Assembly (NCBI GenBank): GCA_024663395.1
Contig: JANFAH010000048.1
Span: 372,001 to 436,000 of the forward strand
Length of the DNA stretch: 64,000 nt
Direction: 5' to 3'
Source of the DNA: Pisolithus tinctorius
Lineage: Eukaryota; Basidiomycota; Agaricomycetes; Boletales; Pisolithaceae
Shown: positions 11,701 to 22,278 of the stretch, in pieces
Layout: every line of letters begins with the position of its first letter
Position numbering within the stretch: position 1 is the first letter of the stretch
The notes under the pieces: generated by a model
What the model saw: only the letters and a program-made list of their open reading frames with translations
Told to the model about the DNA's origin: nothing
The model's database searches: none
Program-made: the position numbers and the translations under genes

Positions 11701-12660
11701 ATTACTGCTCCGCCTCAGACTCCCTCTCCCCCATCCCCAGATCCGGTTGTCATTCAAGAAGAGCCTACCAATGGTTCCCACCAGGCTTCACTTCTGTTCT
11801 GTAGAGACACTGTCACTCCAGACTCTGAAGCTACGTTCTCCATCTTCAATACTTCCTACTGTGGTTCAGTTGCCCCTGCTTCCCATGATGCTTGCCATGA
11901 CTCTCAGTCCGCACAACTCGACGACGAGTTGTGCAGGGATCTGTATGCACCCAGTCCATCCACCCATCATCAGTCTGCACAACTCAACAATGACTTGTGC
12001 AGCCATGTGCAGTTGTCTGGTTCATCCTTGGATATAGGTCATGACTCTCAGTCCATGCAACTCATCGACGAGTTGTGCATGTCCCACCACTTGTCCAGTC
12101 TATCCCCAGATATACCCACCACACTTTCGCCACTTGACTCTGATATGTTCAACACTAGTGTTGGCTCTCGCTTCTATCTGCCTAGCCCATCCTTGCTTCA
12201 GTCTGCACAACTCGATGACGACTTATGCAGGCATCAGCATTCATCTAGTCCAACTCTTCCTATGCCATTACTACCTTCAGCTCCCCCAGCCATGTCTAAT
12301 GCTGCTGTTGGTGAAGAGTCAGTTACCATGCCAGAGCCTTACAGCAATGTTGTCATGTGTCATACCCCTACTGGATGGATCGCTCATTTGCAGGAAGCTG
12401 CAGAGGACCATTCAGGTGATGTGGATGAAGAGGACCCAGGAGCATTCCCAAACTCCAGTCTTCATATCCTTGCCAGTGCAGTCAGTTTCGCCTCAGCCTC
12501 AGCTCATCCTCCCCCTTTCGAAGCGGTTTCATACCCAGACCACTTTCCTGCTTCCACTTCCTCAGGTTCAGCTCAAGACAGGTCTGATGATCTTTTCAGA
12601 TGTGTTCCTCCACTTTCTCCCATATCTCATCATTTATTTCTCCAGCTCTTTGAAGATTGA
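8719..12660 (+). pseudogene. Element A Gag-protease polyprotein, one in-frame stop
   Basis: The reading frame from ATG 8719 runs 1313 codons to 12660, broken only by TGA at 10732-10734. The N-terminal third is a retrotransposon Gag domain. A CX2CX4HX4C zinc knuckle (CYGCGIEGHGVESC) begins near residue 350. The aspartic protease active site DSG sits near residue 642 in VIDSGSTLNVIHAG, and the protease flap/LLLGRPW region lies just after the stop. The remaining 570 residues are Pro/Ser-rich with four copies of a short SAQLDDELC-like motif, encoded by a palindromic DNA repeat. At the stop, Arg (CGA) is the likely original. The base composition is CpG-poor. Confidence 0.88.
11910..12232 (+). repeat. 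Four copies of a palindromic mini-repeat inside gag
   Basis: Copies at about 11910-11936, 11974-12002, 12054-12080 and 12203-12230 fit a perfect palindrome with half-site CTGCACAACTCGTC followed by its reverse complement. In frame it encodes SAQLDDELC or a close variant. Further copies occur at about 5250, 8321-8355, 8448-8483 and 15092-15120, and in the 3' LTR at about 16770, 18266 and 18391. Confidence 0.8.
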
Positions 12661-12790
12661 TTTGTATGTCCCCTCTTGTACTTATAGTTTTTCTTGTTCT
12701 TCATCTGCTCACTTCGACTGAGAAGTCATTAAACTCCTAAACCCACAGACATCGTTTCTTTGCTCAGATACTCCTGTAACATCACTTACT

Positions 12791-15700
12791 ATGCCTCCTT
12801 CAGTTTCAAGCTTCCAGAGCTCTTTTTATCTTGATGTCTTCTCTTCTTCATTATCTAATCCTTCAAAAGCACCAGATCCCCTTCCTATTCAGAAAACTGA
12901 AAAACAGCTTCATTTTTACTATTCTCTGTCTGACTTTCTTGATTTGTTATGTTTTAGAAAAAGCCTTGCTACAGATATGGAAGACTCAGCTGATGAAACA
13001 GTGCCTGGAGTCTATCCAGAAGATGCTCAGGTCCATCACCAGTTTCCAGAAGACCCCCTTGCATCACTCACACCTCTCACATGTCACCCTCCTGTGTTCA
13101 TTCCCACAAGGAAGCTTACTCAAGAGTGCCTTACCTCCATGAAGATTAACGCTGATGGCTTTCTCTGGCCAGAAGAGGAAAAACTTTTTTCACATGTCAT
13201 GAAGCTTAATGAGCGTGCCTTGGCGTTCGATGAATCGGAGAGAGGAAACTTCCATTCAGACTACTTTTCGCCTTACATCATTCCTGTCCTGCTGCACGAA
13301 CCATGGGAGTTTCATAACATTCCAATTCCCCCTGGCATATGAGAACATGTCATACAGCTTCTTCAGGAGAAGATCACCACTGGTCTCTATGAGCCGGCCC
13401 AATCATCCTATTGCTCCAAATGGTTCTGCATTATGAAAAAGAATGGCAAGATCCATATCGTTCATGATCTACAGCCTCTGAATAAGGTTACCATTCAAGA
13501 TGCTGGTGTTCCACCAATATTGGATGACTTTGTGGAGCCATTTGCCAGTCGTCAATGCTACACAGTCTTTGATCTATTTTCAGGATTTGATGCACACCAG
13601 CTCCATCCCAATAGCTGAGATCTGACATCCTTCATGATGCCTCTTGGCTTACTGTGCCATACTGCCATGCCTCAAGGCTACACCAACTCGCCATTGGAGT
13701 TTCAGAATTGTACAGCTTTCATTCTACAGGATGAAATCCCTCACATTGCCAACGTTTTCATTGACGATCTGCCAGTCAAAGGCCCTGTGACCTGCTATGA
13801 AGATGCCGATGGCAATGCCGAAATGTTACCTGAGAATCCCGGCATATGTCGCTTCATTTGGGAACATGCTGTAGATGTGCATAGAGTCATGCATCAGTTT
13901 GCTCATGCCAGCAGAACGTTTTCTGGCTTGAAATCTCAGATCTGCCAGCCTCGTGTTATCATTCTTGGTCAAGCATGCCATCCTCATGGTCGCTCTCCTG
14001 ATGACCACAAGGTGAAGAAGGTCGTCAACTGGCCAACGCTTGCTACACTGTAGGAAAGAGATTTATGGGAGAGTAGAAGTAGCTGAGTAAAGCAGGGATA
14101 TCTGAGGGGAGTGAGTAAGCCAAAGGGGCTTCTATAGCCTGAGACTGGATCCTGGTAGTCGTCTGAAGGCTTCTGAGGCTGTCTTGGTGCAGGGAACGAC
14201 CTGCTCGAACTCGTCTCTCGTCTCTGGTAACTCGTCTGTTGTTTTTAAAAAAAACTAACTACACCCAGTACTAGGTAGTGCTGACTAAGCGACCAAAATG
14301 CGAAATTCTAAGTACCACTAGCAGAGAAAAACACCTAGAATCAAAACTGAATAAAATGAACGAAATAAAACAATTCCCCTAGTAGGGAAATTACATTCCC
14401 TACAACGCCCAAAGATGTTTGCTCATTCCTAGGTCTCTGTGGTACTGTTCGTGTCTGGATTGCAAACTACTCGCAGTTGGCTCACCCACTCGTTGACCTT
14501 TATTGCAAGAATGCTCCATTCGTTTGGGGTCAGCCCCAGCAAGATGCGTTTGATGCCTTGAAGCTCGCCGTCTCGTCTGCTCCTGCCCTCCACCCCATTG
14601 ACTACTCATCTGACCTGCCAGTCATTCTTTCTGTTGACACCAGTAACATCGCCATTGGATTTGTTCTCTCTCAGTATGATGAAGAAGGTCACAAATGTCC
14701 TGCTCGCTATGGCTCACTCCCCATCAATGAACATGAATCCCGCTACAGTCAGCCTAAGCTCAAGCTCTATGGTCTCTTCAGAGCGCTTCGTCACTACCGT
14801 CTATATCTCTATGGTGTTCATCATCTATGGGTAGAGGTTGATGTGAAGTACATCAAAGGTATGCTCAATGAACCAGATCTTCAACCTAACGCTACTGTCA
14901 ATCGCTGGATCAAGGGTATACTTCTCTTTGACTTTAAGCTCATTCATGTCCCTGCTGTTCGTCACCGAGCCCCAGATGCCCTTTCCAGATGTCAACCTAC
15001 AGAGGAAGAGTATGAAGAAGGTGAAGCTGATGCAGAGGAAGCTGATGGGTGGTTGGAGAGTATTCTTCTTACAGATGCCCATCCGTCTTCAGTTTGCACA
15101 ACTCGTCGATGACTTGCACACGGGTCCACATATGCCATTACCCTCCCATCATTCCTTTCCAATGATACGTCTCAGGATGTCCTTTTACGTCGAGTCCTAC
15201 ACTTCCTTCGTACTACAGAACTTCCCCTGTTCCCTTCCAATACTGCTCGCAAGTGCTTCATTTGCAGATCCCTCCAGTTCTTCCTTTGTGGAGACCAGCT
15301 CTTTAAACATCGAGGTCCCCATCCTCCAGCCAAGGTTGTTTTCGATCCCCATCTCCGTGTCCAGGTCCTTGGTCATGCTCATGAAGAACTCGGTCATTGT
15401 GGAGTCTTTGGAGTCTTTCATACAGTCAGACAGCACTTTTACTGGCCTCAGATGTACCAAGATGTTGCCCATCATGTCCACTCTTGCCATGAATGCCAGA
15501 TCCGAAGCACTCATAAAGCAGAGGTTCCCATCACCATTTCTGCTTCCCCCAGAATCTTTATGAAGGTCTACATTGACGTCATGCTCATGCCCAAAGCACG
15601 TGGTTATTGCTATCTTGTCGCAGCTCGAGATGATCTTTCCCTCACTGCAGAAGGTTGTGCTCTTCATCATGCCAATGCAGACAGTCTCGCTAAGTTCTTC

Positions 15701-16591
15701 TGGGAAGAAGTCTTCTGTCATTATGGTGTTATTGCCCAGGTTGTCACTGATAATGGCAGTGAGGTCAAGGGCACCTTTGAGAAACTCATGAAGCACTACT
15801 CCATTCCTCAGATTCACATCTCCCCATATAATTCCAAGGCAAATGGAGTTGTGGAACATGGTCACTTTGTTATCAGAGAAGCTATCATCAAGGCTTGTGA
15901 AGGAGATCTTTCCCTTTGGCCATCCAAGGTCCATCATGCGTTCTTTGCAGACAAGGTCACTACTCGTTGCTCCACTGGATTCAGCCCCTACTTCCTGCTA
16001 CATGGTCTTGATCCTGTCCTGCCTTTTGATCTCTTTGAGTCTACCTATCTTGTTGAAGGATTCTACTCTGGAATGTCATCTCAAGAGCTTCTCACACTTT
16101 GCATTCGTCAGTTGGAAAAGAGAGAGGAAGATATCAGTGCTGCTTTTGCTACATTGCAGAAGTCTTGTTTACGCTCCAAGGGTCAGTTTGAGAAGAGGTA
16201 TGCTTTATGGTTGATGAAGTTGGCTTATGAGCCAGGAGATTTGGTATTGGTTCGCAACACGCAGATAGAGAAAGAACTGGATCGCAAGTCAAAGCCACAC
16301 TACCTTGGTCCCTATGAGGTCATTCATCACACCAAGGGAGGCTCCTATGTCCTTAAAGAACTCAATGGCACCATTTCTGCTCAAGGTGTCGCAGCATTTT
16401 GACTCATTCCTTATTATTCTTGCCACACTCCCTTACCCAGTGTTATGGAAGAAGAAAGAGATGAAGAAGAGGATAATAACAGCAGTAACGATGACAACAG
16501 TGATGATGATGATGATGATGAAGATGAAACAGATGATGAAAACAAAGACACCAATAACGATAATGACTATGACTCAGATGACTATTCATGA
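12791..16591 (+). pseudogene. Element A Pol (RT, RNase H, integrase), broken
   Basis: One frame carries all of pol from ATG 12791 to 16591. It is interrupted by TGA at 13340, 13616, 15110 and 16400 and by a solo LTR at 14049-14404. RT motifs include VFDLFSGFDAHQL and the catalytic box VFIDD near 13760. RNase H follows (VDTSNIAIGFVLS, then ESRYSQPKLKLYG). Integrase has an HHCC finger (HEELGHCG ... CHECQ) and catalytic Asp/Asp/Glu in YIDVML, VTDNGSE and ANGVVEHG. The frame ends in a short Asp/Glu-rich tail. At three of the stops (I*EHV, S*DLT, F*LIPY) related elements have Arg, which fits CGA to TGA. The stop at 15110 lies in a copy of the palindromic mini-repeat. Confidence 0.88.
14049..14404 (-). 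repeat. Solo LTR of family C (subfamily of the middle LTR), inserted in pol
   Basis: The 356-bp sequence is bounded TGTAGG...CCTACA and matches the C-element LTRs in reverse orientation, closest to the middle LTR at 25284-25640. It is flanked by ACAC/ACGC, a 4-bp target duplication with one change. Removing it restores the pol reading frame (NWPTLATP then KDVCSFLGLCG). Confidence 0.9.
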
Positions 16592-16724
16592 TCTTTTCAT
16601 TTTCATTTTCATTTCTTACGATACTGATTGCCTGTCATTCCTTCATTCATTTTTCTTTTTGTTTTCCCTGGGTTCCTTGCATTGGTTGCAATCAGGGACG
16701 ATTGCATTTCTTCTTGCTGGTGGA

Positions 16725-18562
16725 TGTCACACACCAAAGGTGTTGTGGACATGGTTACAGCTGACTCTGCCTAACTCATCAACGAGTTGCACACAATGCC
16801 CAAGCATGCAGATGAAGACTAAAGGCCTCATGCATAGAAAGACTGTTGGATGTTAACAGTCATCCTTTGCACAAGAACGAGTCATCAGTGCTAAAGAGAA
16901 AAGAGGAAGCAAGTTAAGCACACGTTAAAGGTTTTTAGTGCCTGTGTACGGCATTCCAGTTTTTGTCATATCTCCACCATTTCCAAAGATATCAACTCGG
17001 TTCACATGCTCGCTTAAGGTGCTCAGCCCCACGATTCTTCCTTCCAAGTTTGGAGAGGATCCTCACACCCTGCACATTTCTACAGCACTCCATCCATCAG
17101 ATGCTCATTTCGCTAAGTCCATCAATCATGGCCACCTCTTCATCGATCATCTCACTTGTCTCATTTTCCAGAGACAATGGCTACATATATCTGCCAGGTG
17201 TTCCCACCAGCTTCCATCCTGAAGCCCCCTGGTTCATCCCATCATTGTCAGCCCCGTCTCGTCCCATGCAGCTTGGTCAGCATGTTCTCCTTGTCAGTAT
17301 GACTTCCAGAAGGACATTCTTTGGTCGCCTCAGGTCTGTCACTCAGCTAGAAAGGTCTTATGTGGTTGTTTCAGTCTCCCCAGTTGATGAAGCATATGGA
17401 TCGTTCCTCCCTGCTCCCTGCACTGTCTTTGTTCCAGTCTCATCCATCATTCTTCCCACATTGCAACAGCTGCAGTATAATCTACTGTCCTCCAGCCTCC
17501 CTGATCACATTCATGATGAGTATGACATGCATCTTGCCTTCTTACTGCAGGATCCAGCAGAAGACATCCCCCCTTCTCCTCCTCCTCCATCAGAGCCCCA
17601 CCCATGAAGTTTTTGTTAACTTCACTGAGAGGATGGAAGGGTGGGAGATGCGATCGTGTATGCTCTCATTGCCCCACAGACCCCCAACACCCTAGCCCCC
17701 TTTGACACCTGACTCATGCCCTTCAATTCTGGAATTAATACTTCCCTGTCTGGAAACACCATCCATCTGTCATGCTGTCTTTGGGTCTAGAGATGTCTCC
17801 ACCAAGATCTAACTTGCATCACCACCCCCTAATGTGATATCAGTGTGCTTACTCAGTTTCTGATTCTGTTTGACTCATTTTGTGATATTTTGACTATCCC
17901 TGACTCATTCATTGCCAATACTTACCAATCCTCTTTGCTTGCTTACTTTTCATTTCTTGCTTACTCATCATGATTACTCAGTCCTTACTCATTACTTACC
18001 AAGTGTTTGTGCCTTGTTTGTCACAAGCTGTGCTCCCCCCACAGTATATAAACCCCCATGTACTTAGCTACCAAGAATCAATCCAGAAGTCAGCTCAGCT
18101 CAGCATATCTTGTCGTCGACAGTTGAGGCTCATTCAGAAGAGTCTATCTGTCTTCATTTATATCATTGGTAGTTGAGGCTCCATCAAGGGTCTATCTACC
18201 TCTATTCATCATCAGCAGTATCATCAGTGCTTAGTCAGCAACCTCTTGTTTAGTCATCCATCCACTCCTGCATAACTCATCATCGAGTTGTGCCAGGAGC
18301 ACGTCTTATCAAAGTCCTTCATCCCAAGTCCTTTTGGCTGAACACCTTCACTCTGTTCAGCATCCCCCATCCAATCATCACTTGCTTGTCTACTCCTGCA
18401 TAACTTGTCATCAACTTGTGCTAGGAGCACCTGCCATTGAAGTTTCCCCCTCTTAGGTTTCTGCACTCCAGGTTCTGTGCAGGCACACCACCACTCACTC
18501 TACATTTGTCTTTTGTGTTGGTTTTGGTTGGTTTTCACCACCTTTCCACACTTTGACTCACA
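16725..18562 (+). repeat. 3' LTR of element A
   Basis: The full 1838-bp copy runs TGTCACACACC...ACTCACA with no insertion, and shows the empty TA site of the fold-back element near 18066. Its right edge abuts an integrase coding region (element D) rather than a target duplication. Confidence 0.93.
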
Positions 18563-19705
18563 CCGGTCTTGCATGGCCTGTGCTTGGGCTAAGGTTCCCT
18601 GCCCTCAGCCTTACGGCCTCCTCAAGCAACTCCCAGTGCCAGAGAAGCCATGGAACTCCATCTCTATGGATTTCATCAAGCAGCTTCTGGCCTCATCCAG
18701 CTTCACGGCCATCCTCATTGTAGTTGACCGGCTTTCCAAGCAGGCCATATTCATCCCCACCCATGACACCATAACAGCCCCAGAACTCACCAAACTGTTC
18801 CTACTCCATGTCTTTTCTAAGCATGGAGTGCTGGCCCATGTAACCTCAGACTGAGGCTCAGAGTTCGTCTCCCACTTCTTCCAGTCACTCAGTAAGGCCC
18901 TAGATATGTGCTTACATTTCACCTCAGGCTACCACCCCAAAGGTGATGGCCAGACCGAGAGGACCAACCAAACTCTTGAGCAATACCTCCGAGTATACTG
19001 CAACTACCAGCAGGATAATTGGGCTGACCTACTACCCCTGGCCAAGTTTGCTTACAACAATGCCCCTAGCACTACTACCGGTGTTTCACCCTTTTTCACT
19101 AATAAGGGCTACCATCCCAACATCTCAGTATACCCTGAGCATGATCTTACCTCCACTCAGGCTCGCGATTATGCAGTCGATCTAGATGCACTGCACCAAT
19201 ACCTACGTGAGGAGATGACCCTCGCACAACAATGCTACCAAGGACTGGCTGATGCTAAACGCATGCCAGCCCCAGACTTCAAGGTTGGTGACCAGGTGTA
19301 TGTCAAAGCTAAATACTTCTGGTCAACCCAGCCTTCCAAGAAACTCTCAGAGAAGAACCTTGGGCCATACCTAGTCATAGCTCAGGCTGGTACCCACTCT
19401 TTCACACTGTGCCTGCTGGACTCAATGCGTGTGGTGCACCTGGTCTTCCATGTTTCCCAACTCGAGCCAGCCATCCCTAACACCATCCCAAACTGGACTC
19501 AACCACCACCCCCACCAGTCAAAGTTGACAGTGAACTAGAGTTTGAGGTAGCAGAAATCCTCGACTCCAAGGTTGACTGGCATCACCAGTGTTGGTTACA
19601 GTATCTAGTCTGGTTGACCAGCTACGAAGGGACAGATGAAGAAACCACTTGGGTACTTGCTACCAAACTGGACAATGCGTCTGAACTTGTGCAAGAGTTC
19701 CATTC
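18563..19705 (+). pseudogene. Element D integrase plus chromodomain (5' truncated)
   Basis: The frame begins inside the integrase zinc finger (CMAC pair), directly at the 3' LTR of A. The catalytic core shows SMDFIKQL (Asp), VTSD followed by TGA at 18852 where Arg is expected before GSEFVSHFF, and KGDGQTERTNQTLEQYL (Glu). A C-terminal chromodomain follows (VAEILDSKVD ... LVWLTSYEGTDEETTWV), which targets insertion to chromatin in chromoviruses. Everything 5' (gag, protease, RT) is missing, and the coding sequence is cut at codon 19701 by a solo LTR. The identification as a Ty3/gypsy chromovirus is secure. Confidence 0.9.
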
Positions 19706-20607
19706 TGTCATATCCATGACTCTCAGACTCAGTCCCAGTCCAGTCCGGACCCCTAGCCCCTATCTCCGGTCAAGTCTGGTCCTAGCCCAGCCTAGAAAAC
19801 CCAATCCCAGCCCTAGATAACTCAACTCTGGCCTGCATAACTCAAGTCCAGTGTTTTACCCCTATCTCCGGTCCATTTCAGCCTCCCAGCCTTGCGCTGC
19901 TCCACCCCAGTCCTCCCAGGTCTATGTCCAGGTCACCTGGACATAACTCCGGTCTGTTTCCCTTTGTTTGTACTATATTTAGTCTAGCCCATTCATCTGA
20001 CTTTGCTTACTGTACAAATCCTGTGTCTGACCCCAGTATGCCAGTCACCTGGACTTTGGCAATTAGCCTCGGCACAGCCACTATGGCTATCCACTCTCTT
20101 GCTAATCTTCTTGCTAATAGCTTATTAACAAGTCCGGCTCTATGTTCGTTATCCCAGACCGGCCTCATGTATTTAACCCCTGTACATACTTCGTAGCACC
20201 CCCAGTCAGAATATCAACTTAGTATTACCCTCAACTCTGTGTTACCCCTTGATCTACTCTATAGCTAAGGCCGAGCCTTAAGCTATCCCCAGCCCCTGTC
20301 CTGGACCTCTCCCTGGCTTGCATAAGGGTACAGCACATAAGCTGAGACCAAGGGAGGTAGATCCAGCCCTGGACCGGCTTCCCCTTGTGCACACTCCAAC
20401 ACTGGTCGGTTTCCCACACTACCGGTCTTATTCCCGTGCTCCCGGCCTTAAGTCTGGTCCTCCGGACTTAGCCCCTGACCTCCAGCCTTAACTCCGGTCT
20501 AACCGGACTTGGCCCCTGTCTCCCGGCCTTGATTCTGGCCACTCGGACTTGGCCCCTGTCACCCGGTCTTGAAGCCTGGTCACCCGAGGGTAAACCCATA
20601 CTTCACA
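19706..20607 (+). repeat. Solo LTR of family B inside element D
   Basis: 902 bp, TGTCATATCCATGAC...ATACTTCACA, flanked on both sides by a perfect 5-bp duplication CATTC (19701-19705, 20608-20612). Another copy of the same LTR lies in reverse orientation at 21590-30207. No internal region of family B is present in the window. Confidence 0.9.
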
Positions 20608-20775
20608 CATTCCCACTACCTCAGTTTCAGTTTCAGTTTTCTATTGGTATCTAGTGTTCCTTTGATCTCCTACTTACTTTGTTTTCTCTTTCTTGTTTTC
20701 TCTTACTGTACTATAGAAGACCAAGACCAGACACCACCCATGACATTCACAGAGAAAATACTACAAGACCATATG
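20608..20775 (+). other. 3' end of element D internal region
   Basis: Once the family-B solo LTR is removed, this continues the pol end of D and runs up to the D LTR. It is pyrimidine-rich, then holds an Arg/Gln/Asp-coding stretch and the sequence before the LTR. No separate gene is seen. Confidence 0.5.
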
Positions 20776-21349
20776 TGTCATGACTGTGCCCAGACCACCC
20801 CAGACCGGCTCTATCCTGGTCTCGACCGGTCCTGTCCAACCCTTGCCCCAGTCCCAGCCTTGACCCTTCAACCCAGAAATGTGTTAGCTCGTGAGGCACT
20901 GCAAGGCAGTGTCCAGTCGAGTTGTCCCCTCAGTTGGTACCAGGCCAGTGTAACACCCGGCCCAGCCACATGTCCTGCCCCGGTTCCCGGTAATCCCTTG
21001 TTCATAGTCCTTGCTTGATAAGATTCTTTGTAACACTACTTACCAATCATCGCTGTACCAGCGCAGACTGGTCTCCGGTGCTACGTTACACTTAGGTTAC
21101 TTCTAGTATTTAAGCCATAGGATATTCTGTTTAGCCTCAGTCTGAAATCAAACTAGTTCTCGTCTTAACCCGGTCTCTCTTGTCCTCTGTCTTCTGTCTC
21201 TTGACCGGACTATGGCCCATGCAAGGGAATAGCGTTGCGCCCTCAGTCGCTAAGTCCAATAGTCCAAACCCCTTGATATCTTGTATTACCCTCTAACCCC
21301 CGACCGGACTCCAGACCGGCCTTGGACCAGTGAAGACCTGGACTTAACA
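20776..21349 (+). repeat. LTR of family D (3' LTR of element D)
   Basis: About 574 bp, TGTCATGACTGTGCC...CTTAACA. It aligns along most of its length with the LTR at 31215-31738 (shared CAGTCTGAAATCAA and CCCATGCAAGGGAATAGC blocks) but is clearly diverged from it. The start is less certain than the end. Confidence 0.6.
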
Positions 21350-21362
21350 ATATGCTACAAAA

Positions 21363-21589
21363 CTACTCAGCCTCAGCCATAGTTTCATCCTCCCCACCAG
21401 ACTCCTCCTTGTCCTCACCATGGGCCTTCAGCCAGTTGGCCTCCTCATGCAGCTCATCAGAATCAAGCTCAGATGAGCCCAAGTCCAAGGGGGACACCAC
21501 CATCCCAAAGCTGTAGGACTTGTCAAGCGTTGCCTCGAGTGTGTCAGCAATCCTACCAGAGTTCTTGGCCATGGCCTCATGGGCCTCAA
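21363..21589 (-). pseudogene. Zn2Cys6-like protein gene, 3' part
   Basis: This is the C-terminal segment of the gene whose 5' part ends at 30208. Removing the family-B LTR and one copy of the 5-bp duplication joins Leu-Phe-Glu directly to AHEAMAKNSGRIADTLEAT. The rest is acidic (SSELDSDELHEEANWL, then GGEDETMAEAE) and ends at a stop 14 bp from the D-family LTR. The duplication reads TCGAG on one side and TTGAG on the other. Confidence 0.7.
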
Positions 21590-21694
21590 TGTGAAGTACG
21601 GGTTTACCCTCGGGTGACCAGGCTTCAAGACCGGGTGACAGGGGCCAAGTCCGAGTGGCCAGAATCAAGGCTGGGAGACAGGGGCCAAGTCCGG

Positions 21695-22053
21695 TGTAGG
21701 GAATGTAATTTCCCTACTGGGGGAATTGTTTTATTTTGATGATTTTGCTTTATTTTTGTTCTAGCTATCCCTCCGCTACTTGTTCTTAGAATTTCGCATT
21801 TTTGTTGCTTAGTCAGCACTACCTAGTACTGGATGTAGTTACTTTTTTTTTAAAAAGAATAGACCAGTTACCAGAGACAAGAGACGAGTTCGAGCAGGTC
21901 GTTTCCCTGCACCCAGACAGCCCTAGAAGCCTTCAGACAACTATCAGGATCCTTGCCCAGGTTATAGAAGCCCCTTTGGCTTACTCACTCCCCTCAGATA
22001 TCCCTGCTCTCCCCAGCTACTTCTACTCCCTCATAAGTTCTGTTTTTCCTACA
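21695..22053 (+). repeat. LTR 1 of composite C
   Basis: 359 bp, TGTAGGGAATG...TTTCCTACA. It differs from LTR 3 by two G/A substitutions. A primer-binding site (TGGAGCCCACCACGAGGGG) follows 2 bp after it. Confidence 0.92.
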
Positions 22054-22278
22054 ACTGGAGCCCACCACGAGGGGCTTCTGTCTTAGCCTGGCACCCATCC
22101 AAACCATCCCAGATTTTATTTTGCAGTCTCCAGCTTCATTTTCGCAATTTTCAGGCTCGGTTTAGCAGATTTCACCTTTCGGTCTCATTTTTGCAGTCAC
22201 TTTGCTCGCATTTTCGTGTTTTCCCACTCGCGCACACTCACTTATCAAGCATTCACACTCATATAAACTCCCGAAGTC

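Larger units (their letters stand above)
5206..18562 (+). mobile_element. Ty3/gypsy LTR retrotransposon A (decayed, with nested insertions)
   Basis: The element is bounded by two 1838-bp LTRs (TGTCACACACC...ACTCACA) in direct orientation. The order gag-protease-RT-RNase H-integrase is that of the Ty3/gypsy superfamily. Coding capacity is lost through several TGA stops, a solo LTR in pol (14049-14404) and a fold-back element in the 5' LTR (6548-8120). The 5-bp flanks differ (GACAG left, CCGGT right), so there is no target-site duplication. The right flank is the middle of another element's integrase, which points to recombination after insertion. Confidence 0.92.

Noticed and set aside
14049..14404. 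Intron in pol of element A
   Set aside because: It is bounded by LTR termini and a 4-bp target duplication, and matches C-family LTRs in reverse.
19706..20607. 3' LTR of the integrase element
   Set aside because: Perfect CATTC duplications on both sides and continuation of the element beyond it show it is a foreign solo LTR.
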